NCBI GenBank assembly: GCA_963772555.1
Contig: CAVYXQ010000007.1
Location: 62,001 to 126,000, forward strand
Length of the DNA: 64,000 nucleotides
Origin: Roseiarcus sp963772555
GTDB taxonomy: Bacteria > Pseudomonadota > Alphaproteobacteria > Rhizobiales > Beijerinckiaceae
Reading direction: 5' to 3'
Shown here: piece by piece, positions 28,018 through 37,968 of the stretch
Numbering within the stretch: position 1 is the first letter of the stretch
Layout: the number at the start of each line of letters is the position of its first letter
The notes under the pieces: model-generated
Told to the model about the DNA's origin: nothing
What the model saw: the letters and a program-made list of their open reading frames with translations, nothing else
The model's database searches: none
Translations under genes and position numbers: made by a program

Positions 28018-30570
28018 CTAGAAAGTCTTCAAAAACTCGATCAGCGCTTGCTTGTCGTCGTCGCTGAGGTTGGTGCCGAAGTAATGTCCCTTGTTGACGA
28101 TAAAATCCGGGCACTTGCTGACAGAGAGCAAATCGGGAACGTCTTTATCGAACACTGCCCGCGCCTGCTCATCGGTTACATTGGTGGGAAGCGATTTGAG
28201 GTCGCCTTTCAGCTTCAGCACAACCTTGAGCAGCTTCACGGTGTAAGCTGCACGATCCACAAGGCTTGTGCTTTCGGACAGCGGATTGATGTTGGCGATC
28301 AGGCTGACTGGCGTGCCTTTCGGGATCGGCCCGATTTCGACGTCGCCGGTTTGCGTGAACAGCCAGGGCGCTACGTCGTGCGCCAGGGCGCCCCATGTGC
28401 CGGCCAAAGCGTCGAGCTCGAACGGCAAATACCCGGCCGGGATCTTGATGTAGCTGCGCTGGGTGGTGCGCAGGATCTTGCTGGGGCCGGGAACCCGGTC
28501 GCCGATGACCGGATCCTTGTCGCGTTTTTCTGGCCACAGCATCTTTTCGATGCCGTCCTCGAACGCCTTCATCCGTCCCTCGACCGACGGGTCGCCGTTG
28601 AATTTGCCGACCGAATTGTTCTGCAGGTACGGCGCCGAAGACCAGAGGCTGACGAGCGAAGCCGGCCTCGCATAACCGCGGCCCCCGCCGGGCATCTCGT
28701 ATTGCCACGGCGTTCCGTCCACGGGATTGTAAAGCGTGATCTTGCCGGTCGCCGGCAGCTCTTTGTAGGTCTGGGACGAAAAGTTGTCCCAGATGTCGTT
28801 GCGGATCGCGTTGGTGCCCAACGGACTACAGGCGTTGATGCCGATCTCCTGAATGGACACGCGCCGGTCCGTCGACAGGAAATTGTCCTTGAGAAAATCC
28901 GGCTTCTGCACTTCGGCGCGCATCCAGTCGAAGTAGGAGGCGGAATTTTCGACGATCTGACCTGCCTTGCACGGCATGCCCAGCTGGCAGAGGTTCGGCG
29001 GCTGCTTGCTCGAATGACAGCGCGCGCAATTGTCGGCAAAGACGATCTTGCCCCTCGGGAGTTTGTCCTGATCCAGCGGGTGCGTCTCGAGGTAATCCGT
29101 GTCCGCCAGTAGATCCGGCTGACCGGTCTCGAGGAAGAACCACGCCATGTCCGGCGTCATCTGCTGGGTGGCCTGCCAGTATCCCGAGTTCCTGTTCGCG
29201 TCGGCGATCCTGATCGGCGTAATCCGCTTGCCGCCGACAAGCGCGTTGAAGTGCAGTAGCCACTCCTCGCTGAAGAGGCCGATATTGAGATAGACGCGGT
29301 TGAACGCGCCAAGGCCGCCGACCGAGTCTGAGCCGTCCTTCAGCACCCGCGGGGTCCACACCGTATCGGGGGCCAGGAAGAGGCCGGACAGCGGTTTGGT
29401 CACCTTGAAGTCGTTGAATTGCTTATTGTCGAGCTCGCCGCCGGCGAGCTGCTCTTTCCAGGGCTTGGCGGCATCCAGCCGCGGGCCAAGATTGTAGATC
29501 GCATTCATCGTCCGCGGGTTGTTGATGTTGTCCGTGGAGACGAAAGAGGTGTCGAGCGCACCTGGTTTCGACGTGTGGAAGAGTTGGAAGATGAAGTTTG
29601 CCGGCGCCGATTCCGGGTTCCAGATGAAGATGCGGTCGACCCAGAAGTACTGGGCGCCCGGGTTTGAATTCAGATTGGCCCAGGCCGGGTTTTCGGGGTC
29701 CCGCGGCGCATGGGTCGGCGCCGGGCCGACGTGGCAGAAGGCGCAGGACATGCCGACGCGATAGGGCCGCACGAGGCGCTGGTTGTTGTAAAAGCTCTTG
29801 TCCGTATAGAAGGCGTCCGGGTTCTTTTGGATCGCCGCCATCCATTTTTCCTTGGCCGCTTCATCGAAGTCTGGATTGGGAAACAGCCGCAAGCCGACAA
29901 TGCCGGTCGGCTTGCCGTAAAAAGAGCCTACCGGCATGACCGCGCCGCGCGCGCAGATCTTTACGCCGGGATATTTCTCCGGATTGTCGAACGGGTCGGG
30001 GGGGCAATCCTTCTTGCGCCGATCGAGCCAAAGTCCATATTCGTCAGGCCCGGTCGCCTGCTCGAAGCACGGCTCGTTGATCAGTCCGTACCAGTCGAAG
30101 CGATTGCTACGGCTCGGCGAGAACCATTGCAAGCCATCCTTATCGCACTCGGCCTTGGATTTCAGGCTGTATGGCGACTCTTCGAACGACACCTTGCCGC
30201 TCGGATCTTTGCAATAGCCAACCTTTGGATTGGACGACAATATCTTCAAGAGGTCGAACGCGCCGAAGGTATTGTTCGCCATATAGTCCCAGAATCGGTC
30301 GTTCCCGCCGGTCCACACGATCCACATGTTGCGGCCGCGCACGGCGTCGACATCGAGCGGCTTGACCGTCGGATCGGTCGCGCGCTTGTAGCCGCCATCC
30401 ATGTCGGCAAAATAGTCCTCGTCCGCCGGCGTAAAAGTTTCGCCGGTGCGGCCGGCCAGCATCGCCTCGTCCTTGACCTCGCCAGGCTTTGGTCCTCCGC
30501 AACCGGACAGCAAGCACAGGATGACCGCAGCAACGCCGGTCATGCCGCCGAGCTTTTTACGGAAATTCAT
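28018..30570 (-). CDS. Di-haem c-type cytochrome lipoprotein (RoxA/MauG/peroxidase-like)
   Basis: 850 residues. The N-terminus ends in a lipobox (LCLLSGC, Cys24), so it is an anchored periplasmic or outer-membrane lipoprotein. Two haem c motifs are visible: CAFCH at 276-280 and CARCH at about 515-519. After them comes SLWSSAPYLQNNSVGKF, the counterpart of the PYLHNGS motif of di-haem peroxidases, MauG and the rubber oxygenase RoxA. The protein is longer than bacterial cytochrome c peroxidases (about 350) and nearer RoxA-like proteins. It may oxidise a lipid or polymer, reduce peroxide, or take electrons from the GMC enzyme encoded ten bases downstream. Substrate unknown. Confidence 0.82.
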   Translation of the reverse strand: MNFRKKLGGMTGVAAVILCLLSGCGGPKPGEVKDEAMLAGRTGETFTPADEDYFADMDGGYKRATDPTVKPLDVDAVRGRNMWIVWTGGNDRFWDYMANNTFGAFDLLKILSSNPKVGYCKDPSGKVSFEESPYSLKSKAECDKDGLQWFSPSRSNRFDWYGLINEPCFEQATGPDEYGLWLDRRKKDCPPDPFDNPEKYPGVKICARGAVMPVGSFYGKPTGIVGLRLFPNPDFDEAAKEKWMAAIQKNPDAFYTDKSFYNNQRLVRPYRVGMSCAFCHVGPAPTHAPRDPENPAWANLNSNPGAQYFWVDRIFIWNPESAPANFIFQLFHTSKPGALDTSFVSTDNINNPRTMNAIYNLGPRLDAAKPWKEQLAGGELDNKQFNDFKVTKPLSGLFLAPDTVWTPRVLKDGSDSVGGLGAFNRVYLNIGLFSEEWLLHFNALVGGKRITPIRIADANRNSGYWQATQQMTPDMAWFFLETGQPDLLADTDYLETHPLDQDKLPRGKIVFADNCARCHSSKQPPNLCQLGMPCKAGQIVENSASYFDWMRAEVQKPDFLKDNFLSTDRRVSIQEIGINACSPLGTNAIRNDIWDNFSSQTYKELPATGKITLYNPVDGTPWQYEMPGGGRGYARPASLVSLWSSAPYLQNNSVGKFNGDPSVEGRMKAFEDGIEKMLWPEKRDKDPVIGDRVPGPSKILRTTQRSYIKIPAGYLPFELDALAGTWGALAHDVAPWLFTQTGDVEIGPIPKGTPVSLIANINPLSESTSLVDRAAYTVKLLKVVLKLKGDLKSLPTNVTDEQARAVFDKDVPDLLSVSKCPDFIVNKGHYFGTNLSDDDKQALIEFLKTF

Positions 30571-30650
30571 TGTTTCCCCCGAACAGCAATTCCTGATTCA
30601 GACCGTCCCGGGCCGAACGAAATCACAAATCTGAACTCGCCTCTGGCGCA

Positions 30651-33559
30651 TCAGGACGCCACATCGGCTGGCTCAGCATGCCGCGCTGCAGCCGGCTCCG
30701 GCCGGCCGTCGCGGGTTGTGTCCGGCAACGCCGCCAGGAGCTGCTGCAATGTGGTTTTCGGCTCCCCCGGTAGGGTGACCGTGGTTCTCAGCGCGGTGCT
30801 GGCGATCTCGAATCCGAGCGAGCGGTAGCTTTCGAACTGGGATTCGGTGAACCACTGATCGGTCGTGGTCTCATGCGGAAACGTCGGGTGGGCAGCTGCA
30901 TAGCTGGCGATTCCCGCGGGCTCGGTCCCGTGCAAGGCCGGCTTGAGGTAAAGGATCGTTCCGTCGCCGCAACCCTCTTCTTCGCCGTCGGCCGCCTGGT
31001 ATTCGATGATCCCGATCGCGTAGTAGGGAATCTTTTGCCGTTCATCGATGCCTAGGCGGATCCTTCGGGCGGTTCTTCATCAGTTGCAGGCCGTCGAAAC
31101 GGATGCAGATGCCGAGATCGATGTAGATCTTGCGGACCGTATTGCCGAGATCGCTGAATTCAAAGTTGGGATCGCCGCCGGCGTCGACGACGACAATGAA
31201 CCGGCATCGCCGCCGGACCATTTCATAGAGCCCGAGATCCTCGAAATGCCCACCGTCGGAGAGATAGACGTATGGGCGGTCGTCGGTGGTCAAGCCAAAG
31301 GCTTCCTCGATCAGCGGCTTGACGGCGACTGACGGCCCCTCGGTCCTATAGGACTTTTCTCCTTCCTTGCCCGGGTTCCCGAGCCACCAGCCCAGCCTGA
31401 CATTGAACAACGCGAGCAAGAGGGTGATCGACGGCGAGGAATGGTAGCCCATATTCGGGCTTACGGCTGCGCCGGAAATCGCCATTGCCGTCCCGAGTGT
31501 AATGCCTGTCGGTCCGGCATATTCGTTGCTCGGACGGAAACCCTTGTAAGCGCTGCCGCTGTGTCGCGGCGTGACGGTGAAGGGCTCCGCTTTCCGCTCC
31601 TGCCAGGCGAGCCGTTTCGAATCGACGACGTTGAGCGCGATATTGACCACATGAAAGAGCCCGTAGGTGTTCTCTCCATTCGCTGTGGCTCTTGGCGGCC
31701 ACAGCGTATGGACGGGCACATTGTCGTCTCCGTCGAAGCCGGTGAAGCGATCGGGGTTTCGCGCCTGACGCGCTGCCCCAAGGTAGCCCCGGACGAGGCG
31801 ATTTCGGTAAACCGCATGCAGGGAAAACCGGTTGATGTTCACCGTCTTGGACGCGGCGGCGCCGAGGATCGCTGCGACGATCCCGCCGAAAACGATCCAG
31901 AACACGATGCTCTCGATCGGCTGAGTGTCGAGCGCATGCAGCAGGGAATCGTTGAGCAGCAACAGATCGAGCGCGATCGATATCCCAACGATCAAGGCGG
32001 CCAGAAAGACCGGTCCGGCGACCGCGAGCACGAGATTGAGAATGACGCTCGTTCTGCTTCGACCGTCGCCCGCCGTCGCCGCTGTCTTGCCGCTCTTGCC
32101 GATGAGGGCGGTGGCGATGCCGGACATCCCGCCGAGCGTGGCGACATACGCGCCGAGACGAGGGTAAATCTCGTGGATGATATAGTTGCCGACGGCGATG
32201 GACAGGAACGCCGTAACCGCCCAGCCGATTGCCGCCACCGTCACGAAACCGGCGGCGCGGCCAAGCCATTCCCGATCGCTGTCGGAGCCCTTCTCGTAGC
32301 TCACCAACCCGACGAAAACCATCTCGGCAATGAGTTGCGACGCCAGCACCCACGGGATGCCGAACATGATCGGCAGCGACAGCTTGAACTCGCTTGGCGA
32401 GCCGTAAGAGTTCAAGTGGCTGAACAAAAAGGCGCCAAGCCCGACAAGCGCGCCGTAAACGAGCCCGGACACGGTCCAGGCGGCGAAATCCCGACGCGAG
32501 CGGCGGATCGGCCATCCGGCAATCCATCCTGCGCCGAAGAGGAATGCGCCGGCGACCGCCAGCGTGATCAGACACGGCGACGTGGCCGCTGTTGGCGACC
32601 CAGGTCGCCCCGAGCCGCGAGGCGAAGAGGATCGTAAAGGCGACGGCCGAAAGCAGGCTCCATGCCAGATCGTTCTTAAGGAACGCGCGCTCGCCGATGT
32701 TGTTCGGCGAGGCGACCGATTGGCCGCCGGCCAGGGGTTCCGGCTCCGGCGGTTCACGCCGCACCGGGCGATGCGCCGTGGTATAGGCCTGCGCGACAAT
32801 CAGCGAGGCGGCGCCGATCAGGCCGATAATGCCGACCAGCCACCCGTCATCCTGGCCATACGCGACGGCGACTGACACGGCGGCGACGAATTTGAGAAAC
32901 AGAAGCGCCAGACAGAGGACGGGTATGATCACCAGCCAGTTCAGGAGCAGATTGCGGAGGGTGATGGCGACAGCGGCCCAGGTGTCCGCGGAGCCCGCGC
33001 CCACCCGCGGGGTGAGGTAATTGCTGTAGGCGCGCAACCAGGAAATTTCAGGCGGCTCGACGTCGGGACCGTCAGGCCGGCTGGTGAGTTCGTTCCACAC
33101 CCTGGGAAAATCGTCATAGCGCCGCCAGGAGGACAGCCAGGAACCGATGTAGCCTCCTCCCGAGACGGTCGACAGGAAGTGAAATCGCCCGAGCAGGGAG
33201 TTCTGCGGCTTCGCGGGCTGTTTCCCATCGTCGCGAAACGTCCCGGTCGTCACGTCGTAAGCCGCCAACGCCTGGATCACCCCCAGACAAAAAGTTGCGC
33301 TGCGGATGCCGCCTCCCGACAGGCAGAGGGCCGTTCGATCGAGCTTGTTCAACGAGCGGTAAAAGGCCTTGCGGCGCTCGACCTCGTCGGCGCTCTCGCC
33401 TTGCCCGCTGCGGGCGTCTGCATCCTTGCGTATGCGCTCGCGTTCGTCGCCCTGTTTGGTCGCTCGTTCCCTCAAGCCCTCGGCGCCGCGATCCGATCTT
33501 CGGCCGCCAAGCGCGATGACTTCCTCGGCCAGCGCCTGCTCGATGGACAGCGGGCCCAT
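30651..33559 (-). pseudogene. Membrane patatin-like phospholipase, two frameshifts
   Basis: The corrected product is about 968 residues. The N-terminal part has the patatin oxyanion loop LCLSGGGIRSATF and the nucleophile serine (Ser133) in STVSGGGYIGS. A central insert has several transmembrane segments. The catalytic Asp lies in YLSDGGHFEDLGLYEM, and the tail contains FPHETTTDQWFTESQFESY. Frame breaks at 32572-32574 and 31055-31057 are each repaired by dropping one base (giving LITLAVAGAFLF and LGIDERQKIPYYAIG). It would hydrolyse membrane acyl lipids. Start is ATG 33559 behind AGGGAG. It is the first gene of the cassette with the cytochrome and GMC-catalase genes. Confidence 0.85.
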
Positions 33560-33850
33560 GCTCAATCTCCCTCGCTAAACAGCGACGCAGACCCCCGGGC
33601 CGAATCGCTCGGCTTTTGCTGCCGGAAGCAACGGGACGCTGCCACCTTTCGCGCGCTTCGACCAGTGATCGGCGTCACACAACCAAAGCGTTGCGCCGCA
33701 ACAGTTCCGGATTGAAGCCTCGCCGATTTCGCTTTGGGATTTCAGCCTTTGCCCTCGCCGTCAAATGAGACAACCGCCGGGAAACCGGGTTAGCATGGAG
33801 CCGTGCCTGGCTTGTCACGAAGCGTCGGGCGATGTCTCTGGAGGAATGTC

Positions 33851-34342
33851 GTGAGCATTGGATCCATGTTCGTTGCCGGCATCGCCGGCGTTGTCGTCTC
33901 GGGCTCGGCGGTCTCTGCCGGCGCCTTGACGACGCATCGCATACCTTCGGCTCTCGCAATGGAAGCCGCCGCAGAAACTGTCGCTAACTGCGAGCATCAG
34001 GGATTTCGCGAAACTGCGGTCGTGGTCGATGCGGACGGGGCGACGATCGTGGCGTTGCGCGGCGACGGAAGCGGCATACACACGCTCGATAGCGCGCACG
34101 ACAAGGCCTACACCGCGGTCTCCTTCAAGAACGACACGCTGGCTCTGGCCGAACGGGCGAAAGGCGAAGATTCGATCGCTGGGCTTTCCAAGCTGCCGCA
34201 TGTGATGTTTTTCGGCGGCGGCGTCGTCATCAAGATCGGAGACGAGACTGTCGGCGCCATCGGCGCGGCAGGCGCTCCCGGCGCCAAACTTGATGATGGC
34301 TGCGCTCGCGCCGGAGTGGCCAAGATTCGCGATCGGTTGTGA
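33851..34342 (+). CDS. Exported GlcG/HbpS-family haem-degrading-like protein
   Basis: 163 residues from GTG 33851, chosen because GGAGGA lies at 33840-33845. A signal peptide (SIGSMFVAGIAGVVVSGSAV) precedes a GlcG/HbpS domain: MEAAAETVANCEHQGF, AVVVDADGATIVALRGDG, SAHDKAYTAVSFKNDT, FFGGGVVIKIGDETVGAIG and the final DDGCARAGVAKI. Family members bind or degrade haem or sense redox state outside the cell. It is divergent from the patatin/di-haem cytochrome/GMC-catalase cassette, so the shared region 33560-33850 likely carries both promoters. A role with the haem proteins next door is an inference. Confidence 0.82.
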   Translation: MSIGSMFVAGIAGVVVSGSAVSAGALTTHRIPSALAMEAAAETVANCEHQGFRETAVVVDADGATIVALRGDGSGIHTLDSAHDKAYTAVSFKNDTLALAERAKGEDSIAGLSKLPHVMFFGGGVVIKIGDETVGAIGAAGAPGAKLDDGCARAGVAKIRDRL

Positions 34343-34549
34343 ACTCGAGAATCGCCGGGCGGCGAATGGACTCGCCCTCCCTCGCGTGTGGGCGCAAGAG
34401 AGGGCGAGGGAGCCAGTGAAGACGACCCCCCTCCGATCATCGCTGTCTTGGAGACGCCAGCAGCGGTGCGTCGGCGCTTTCACCTTCCCCCGCGCTCCTC
34501 CGGCATGAGCGCACAATTGGATTGGAGCTGCAATCCAAACCAAAAATTA

Positions 34550-34593
34550 AGGTTTCGGAGCATGCGGCCAAGCGCCCCGCCTCCGTTGGCAAG
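34550..34593 (+). repeat. Short dispersed repeat, copy 1
   Basis: Begins AGGTTTCGGAGCATGCGGCC and shares most of its 44 bases with 36452-36497, same orientation. Both copies lie downstream of a small exported-protein gene. Confidence 0.5.
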
Positions 34594-34964
34594 CGCGTTA
34601 TTCGAGACATCCAGCGACACCACGCCACGGGACGCGATCTCCGACCGCCGACCGAACTACCCTACGGCGGTCCAACGTCCATCGATACGGGGCCACTCGT
34701 TGCGTTCGTCAAGGAGATCGCGTGGTTGAATAGGCGAGCAGCTTCCTGGACCGCGTTTGCGGCCTTGTTGGAGCGCCTCGCGACAATCGCCCCCCACCTA
34801 CGGCCCCTGAGCCGAACGAGGAGGAGCGCTGGCAAACGCCCGCTCTGCTTGGCCCGGCCCATCAGTCGATTGGCCCGCAATGACAAGACGACCGATGCGC
34901 CCTTATGCGATCAGAGCGCTTGACGGTGGCGCTCCTCCTTTTCGACACCGCCGGGGGGCTAAAA

Positions 34965-34993
34965 CGCCCGCAGACTGTAATGGTCTGCGGGCG
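34965..34993 (+). terminator. Strong hairpin, possible terminator or small-RNA end
   Basis: A perfect 11-base-pair stem, CGCCCGCAGAC (34965-34975) with GTCTGCGGGCG (34983-34993), around a 7-base loop TGTAATG. AAAA precedes it but only a weak T run (CTCTATT) follows, so it is not a textbook intrinsic terminator. Confidence 0.5.
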
Positions 34994-35071
34994 CTCTATT
35001 GCCTGTTCGCACTGGAGTTAGCGTCGATAGACATGCGCTTGTGCGATCAGAGTGGCTGAAAGGAGTCACTA

Positions 35072-35203
35072 ATGACCGAATTTAACGACGCCGTGTTTGT
35101 GGAGGCGGAGATCAAGGAACATCACGCAGCCCTCATTCGCCAAATAATCGCGGTGGTGATCATCATCTTTGCCATGTTGATATGGATGGCGCTGCATCAT
35201 TGA
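35072..35203 (+). CDS. 43-residue single-pass membrane protein
   Basis: A short gene of 43 codons with a clear AAGGAG site at 35060-35065. It begins MTEFNDAVFVEAEIKEHHAA, an acidic cytoplasmic helix, then LIRQIIAVVIIIFAMLIWMA, one transmembrane segment, ending LHH. Codon use and the ribosome site support it. Function unknown; small proteins like this often modulate a membrane complex. Confidence 0.6.
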   Translation: MTEFNDAVFVEAEIKEHHAALIRQIIAVVIIIFAMLIWMALHH

Positions 35204-35361
35204 TCCCCTGAACACGACGACAGCTTTGTGTCTTATGGGGCCAGGCGGACCGAAAGGGCGCGAGATCGACGGGCCGTTTGCCAGCCCGTCATTGACATTT
35301 GCTTGGGTTTACTACATGGCTGATCGGGGTTGAAACCAAACGTGGCCCCCGGGAGGAAACC

Positions 35362-35661
35362 ATGATCACATTCGTTCGAACGGACTTTATCGCCCCCGGC
35401 AAGCAAGCCGAGGCGCTGGCCTTCGCTCATCAGATCGCCAAACTCGTGGAACAACTCACCGGCCACAAGGTCGGCGTCAACGTTCCTGTCGGGGGAAACC
35501 CGTTCCGCGTCGCCTGGGTCGTGGCTCTCCCTGATCTCGCCGCGCTCAATTCGAGCATGGGCAAGCTGCTCGGCAACGCCGACTACATGAAGCAGGTCGA
35601 AAGCGCCGCTTCATACTTCTTGCCCGGCAAGACGCACGACGAGATGTGGTCGAGCATCTGA
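35362..35661 (+). CDS. Small conserved-looking protein, possible dimeric alpha/beta-barrel
   Basis: 99 residues from ATG 35362, with GGGAGG at 35351-35356. It starts MITFVRTDFIAPGKQAEALA and continues with FAHQIAKLVEQLTGHKVGVN, a strand-helix pattern like ferredoxin-like (ABM/NIPSNAP type) small proteins. The end is SYFLPGKTHDEMWSSI. No signal peptide. Function unknown; the family assignment is a fold-level guess. Confidence 0.6.
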   Translation: MITFVRTDFIAPGKQAEALAFAHQIAKLVEQLTGHKVGVNVPVGGNPFRVAWVVALPDLAALNSSMGKLLGNADYMKQVESAASYFLPGKTHDEMWSSI

Positions 35662-36051
35662 GAATGGCAAGTGCAGCGCGCCCAAGCCTGGCGCGCCGCA
35701 CTTTGATCTACGTCGCTGACGTTGGTTGGGCGGCGGGAGAGCCAATAAGTGTTATCTAACAACCGACCAAATATCTATAGGAGGATCAACGGCGGGATTG
35801 ATTTTTTGATGTTCAATTTCCACTTCCAAACCAACGCTACGAAGGGCCTTCACAGCCCATCAGCCGATTGGCCGAAAATAGCACAAGGTCCACAGTCGTA
35901 CGGCTGATCGCCGCTTTCCTGGCGGCAGCGGTAGATGGAGGAGATTGACCCCGCCGAGCGCCAGCGCGAAGGTGATAGGGTCGATAGACCGGCCGAAGCG
36001 AGATCGCTTTGTACGATTTCTGTTGTCTTTGAAAAACGGGAGGATCGCATT

Positions 36052-36300
36052 ATGGGCAAGATCGCACTCGGATTGCTCGCGTCCTTGACGCTGGCAGCCT
36101 GCGCAACTCCGCAGCAAACGGTCGGCACGACCGCTGGCGCGGTCGGCGGAGCCATAATCGGTGGTCCAGTGGGCGCTGTCGTCGGCGGAGCAACCGGCGC
36201 GGTGGTTACTAGACCTGGCTCAATCCTTGGAGGACACCAATATCGCTGCCACTATCGCGATCGCTACGGGCACGTCCACTACCACTATTGTCACGCATAA
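36052..36300 (+). CDS. Small glycine-zipper lipoprotein
   Basis: 82 residues from ATG 36052, preceded by GGGAGG at 36038-36043. The lipobox LTLAAC gives lipidation at Cys17. A glycine zipper (GTTAGAVGGAIIGGPVGAVV then GGATGAVV) follows, and the tail is His/Tyr-rich (YRCHYRDRYGHVHYHYCHA). This is the layout of the small outer-membrane lipoproteins of the 17 kDa/YMGG type. The His-rich tail could bind metal. It is probably an envelope-stress or structural lipoprotein. Confidence 0.75.
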   Translation: MGKIALGLLASLTLAACATPQQTVGTTAGAVGGAIIGGPVGAVVGGATGAVVTRPGSILGGHQYRCHYRDRYGHVHYHYCHA

Positions 36301-36451
36301 TTCGGTTGCGCACTGCCGGCCGCGAATTCGCGCTGAATTCGAACGGGCGTCGCCGGAAACCGGGCCGCCAGATGGAGCGCTGGGCGTGCTGCGCATTTGC
36401 GCGGCCGCCAAAATCATTGGGGCCACAACATTACACCAGTTGCGCTCAACT

Positions 36452-36497
36452 AGGTTTCGGAGCATACGGCGAGGCGCCTGCCGCCTCCCTCGGCAAG
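36452..36497 (+). repeat. Short dispersed repeat, copy 2
   Basis: Begins AGGTTTCGGAGCATACGGCG; matches 34550-34593 apart from a few substitutions and a small indel. Confidence 0.5.
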
Positions 36498-36720
36498 GGG
36501 CCGTTCCGGTTTCGTTAATTGCCCCGACAATCTATTGCTGAAAGTCAGAACGTCCGCTACACTTCCGCCGTGACTTCGGGACGCTGCCATATCGCCACCG
36601 TTGCACAGGCCGCCGCGGAAAATTCAACCTGTTGCGCTCGGTCGATCGGCGGTGGCGCCGCGAAAATTGTTGTTCACGCGACCTTGCCTGCAACCCATTG
36701 AAATCGCTTATTTCGGACGA

Positions 36721-36750
36721 AGGAATCCAAGGAAATCCAAGAGAATCCAA
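36721..36750 (+). repeat. Three tandem decamers in 10-base phase
   Basis: AGGAATCCAA, GGAAATCCAA and GAGAATCCAA follow one another exactly, placing AATCCAA every 10 bases. Related A/T phasing occurs at 4387 and 56690. Confidence 0.55.
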
Positions 36751-36875
36751 AGAAGGCTGAAGGGGCAAATCGAAGAGAAATGCTGTCGATTCCCAGAAAA
36801 TCCAAGCCGAGGCGCAACGCGCTCTCGATCCCGGAGGGCCACGGCGCCGCAGGCTGCGAGAAAGCCTGACCGCCG

Positions 36876-37946
36876 TTATCCCACCGCCCCGCAGGGATTG
36901 AGCGGACCTTCGCCGGCGAGGTAGCGCCGCACCTCCTCGGCGGCGGCCTCGGCGGCGCGATGGATGGTCTTCGTCGAGGCGCCGGCGATGTGCGGCGTCA
37001 AGGTGACGTTCTCGAGCCGCAGGAGCTCGAGATCGGCGGGCGTCGGCTCGACGGCGAAGGTCTCGAGCGCGGCGCCGCGGAGATGGCCCGACTTCAGCGC
37101 CTCGGTCAACGCCGCATAGTCGACCAGCGGTCCGCGCGCGGTGTTGACGAAGTAGGCGCCCTTGCGCATCGCGGCGAACTCGCTCCGACCGATGAAACCC
37201 AGCGTCTCCGGCGTCACGCGCGCGTGCAGGCTCACAACGTCGCTTTCGCCGAGCAACGCCGCGAGCGTCACATGCCGGACGCCGTCCCGCGCATCCTCGG
37301 CCGACAATTGCACGTAAGGGTCAGCGACGAGGATGCGGCAGCCGAACGCCTTCAGGAGACGCACGACCCGGGTGCCGATGTGGCCGTAGCCGACGATCCC
37401 GACGCTGAGTTCGGAAAGCTCCGGGCCGACGAGATTTGCGCGGTAGAGGTCGCCGCGCCAGACGCCCCTGCGCAACGCGTCGTGGCCGCGCGCGATGAGC
37501 CGGGTCTCCGACAGGATGACGCCGATGGTGAATTCGGCCACGGCCGAGGCGTTGCGGCCAGGCGCGTTGACGACGAGGACGTTTCGCCGGCGCGCCGCCG
37601 CGACGTCGACGTTGACCGGCCCGCCGCGGGCGACGACGATCAGCCTGAGCTTCGGCAGGCGCTCGAGCATCGTTGCGGAAAACGGCGCGAGTTGCGTGAC
37701 CACGATCTCGGCATCGCTGGCCCAGCGGACAATGTCGTCGGGATCGCCCTGGTGCTCCTTGAGGCCTTCCAGACCCGGTGCGGCGTAGCCATGCAGCATC
37801 GGTTCGTCGGGCCAGGGCAGTTCCACCGCTTCGATGGCGAGCGAGCCGGCGCAGCGGGCGCGGATCGCCGCCTCGAAAACCGGCGGGGTCATGAAGCGGT
37901 CGCCGATGATGACGATCTTCGCCGGTCCGCGTTGGGCGCCGATCAT
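36876..37946 (-). CDS. D-isomer-specific 2-hydroxyacid dehydrogenase
   Basis: 356 residues from ATG 37946, with GGAG seven bases upstream; the longer in-frame extension belongs to the preceding gene's region. It has the NAD motif VGIVGYGHIGTRVV, and the catalytic Arg, Glu and His in NTARGPLVD, ETFAVEP and LTPHIAGAS. It oxidises or reduces a D-2-hydroxy acid such as glycerate or glyoxylate-type acids in the cytoplasm. It follows the GH127-like gene by 22 bases, so it probably serves the end of the arabinose catabolic route (glycolaldehyde/glycolate or a hydroxy-acid branch). That role is inferred. Confidence 0.87.
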   Translation of the reverse strand: MIGAQRGPAKIVIIGDRFMTPPVFEAAIRARCAGSLAIEAVELPWPDEPMLHGYAAPGLEGLKEHQGDPDDIVRWASDAEIVVTQLAPFSATMLERLPKLRLIVVARGGPVNVDVAAARRRNVLVVNAPGRNASAVAEFTIGVILSETRLIARGHDALRRGVWRGDLYRANLVGPELSELSVGIVGYGHIGTRVVRLLKAFGCRILVADPYVQLSAEDARDGVRHVTLAALLGESDVVSLHARVTPETLGFIGRSEFAAMRKGAYFVNTARGPLVDYAALTEALKSGHLRGAALETFAVEPTPADLELLRLENVTLTPHIAGASTKTIHRAAEAAAEEVRRYLAGEGPLNPCGAVG

Positions 37947-37968
37947 CCGTCCGCTCCGGCCGTCGGGC

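Larger units (their letters stand above)
34343..35071. other. Intergenic with dispersed repeat and hairpin
   Basis: About 730 bases. It holds a repeat unit at 34550-34593 and a strong hairpin at 34965-34993. Plus-strand frames such as 34522-34923 have no ribosome site and no protein character. Confidence 0.45.
36301..36875. other. Intergenic with repeats
   Basis: About 575 bases between convergent genes. It contains the second copy of the short dispersed repeat (36452-36497) and three tandem decamers at 36721-36750. No gene recognised. Confidence 0.5.

Noticed and set aside
26115..28067. 650-codon plus-strand frame opposite the GMC gene
   Set aside because: High-GC antisense frame without a ribosome site or recognisable domain; the minus-strand protein has clear FAD and GMC motifs.
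31441..32637. Long plus-strand frame opposite the patatin gene
   Set aside because: Antisense shadow; the minus strand shows catalytic patatin motifs once the two frame breaks are corrected.
34522..34923. 133-codon plus-strand frame
   Set aside because: No ribosome site, crosses a dispersed repeat, composition like intergenic DNA.
36532..36768. Minus-strand 78-codon frame over the tandem decamers
   Set aside because: The repeated Leu/Phe/Ser pattern arises from the 10-base repeat; no ribosome site.
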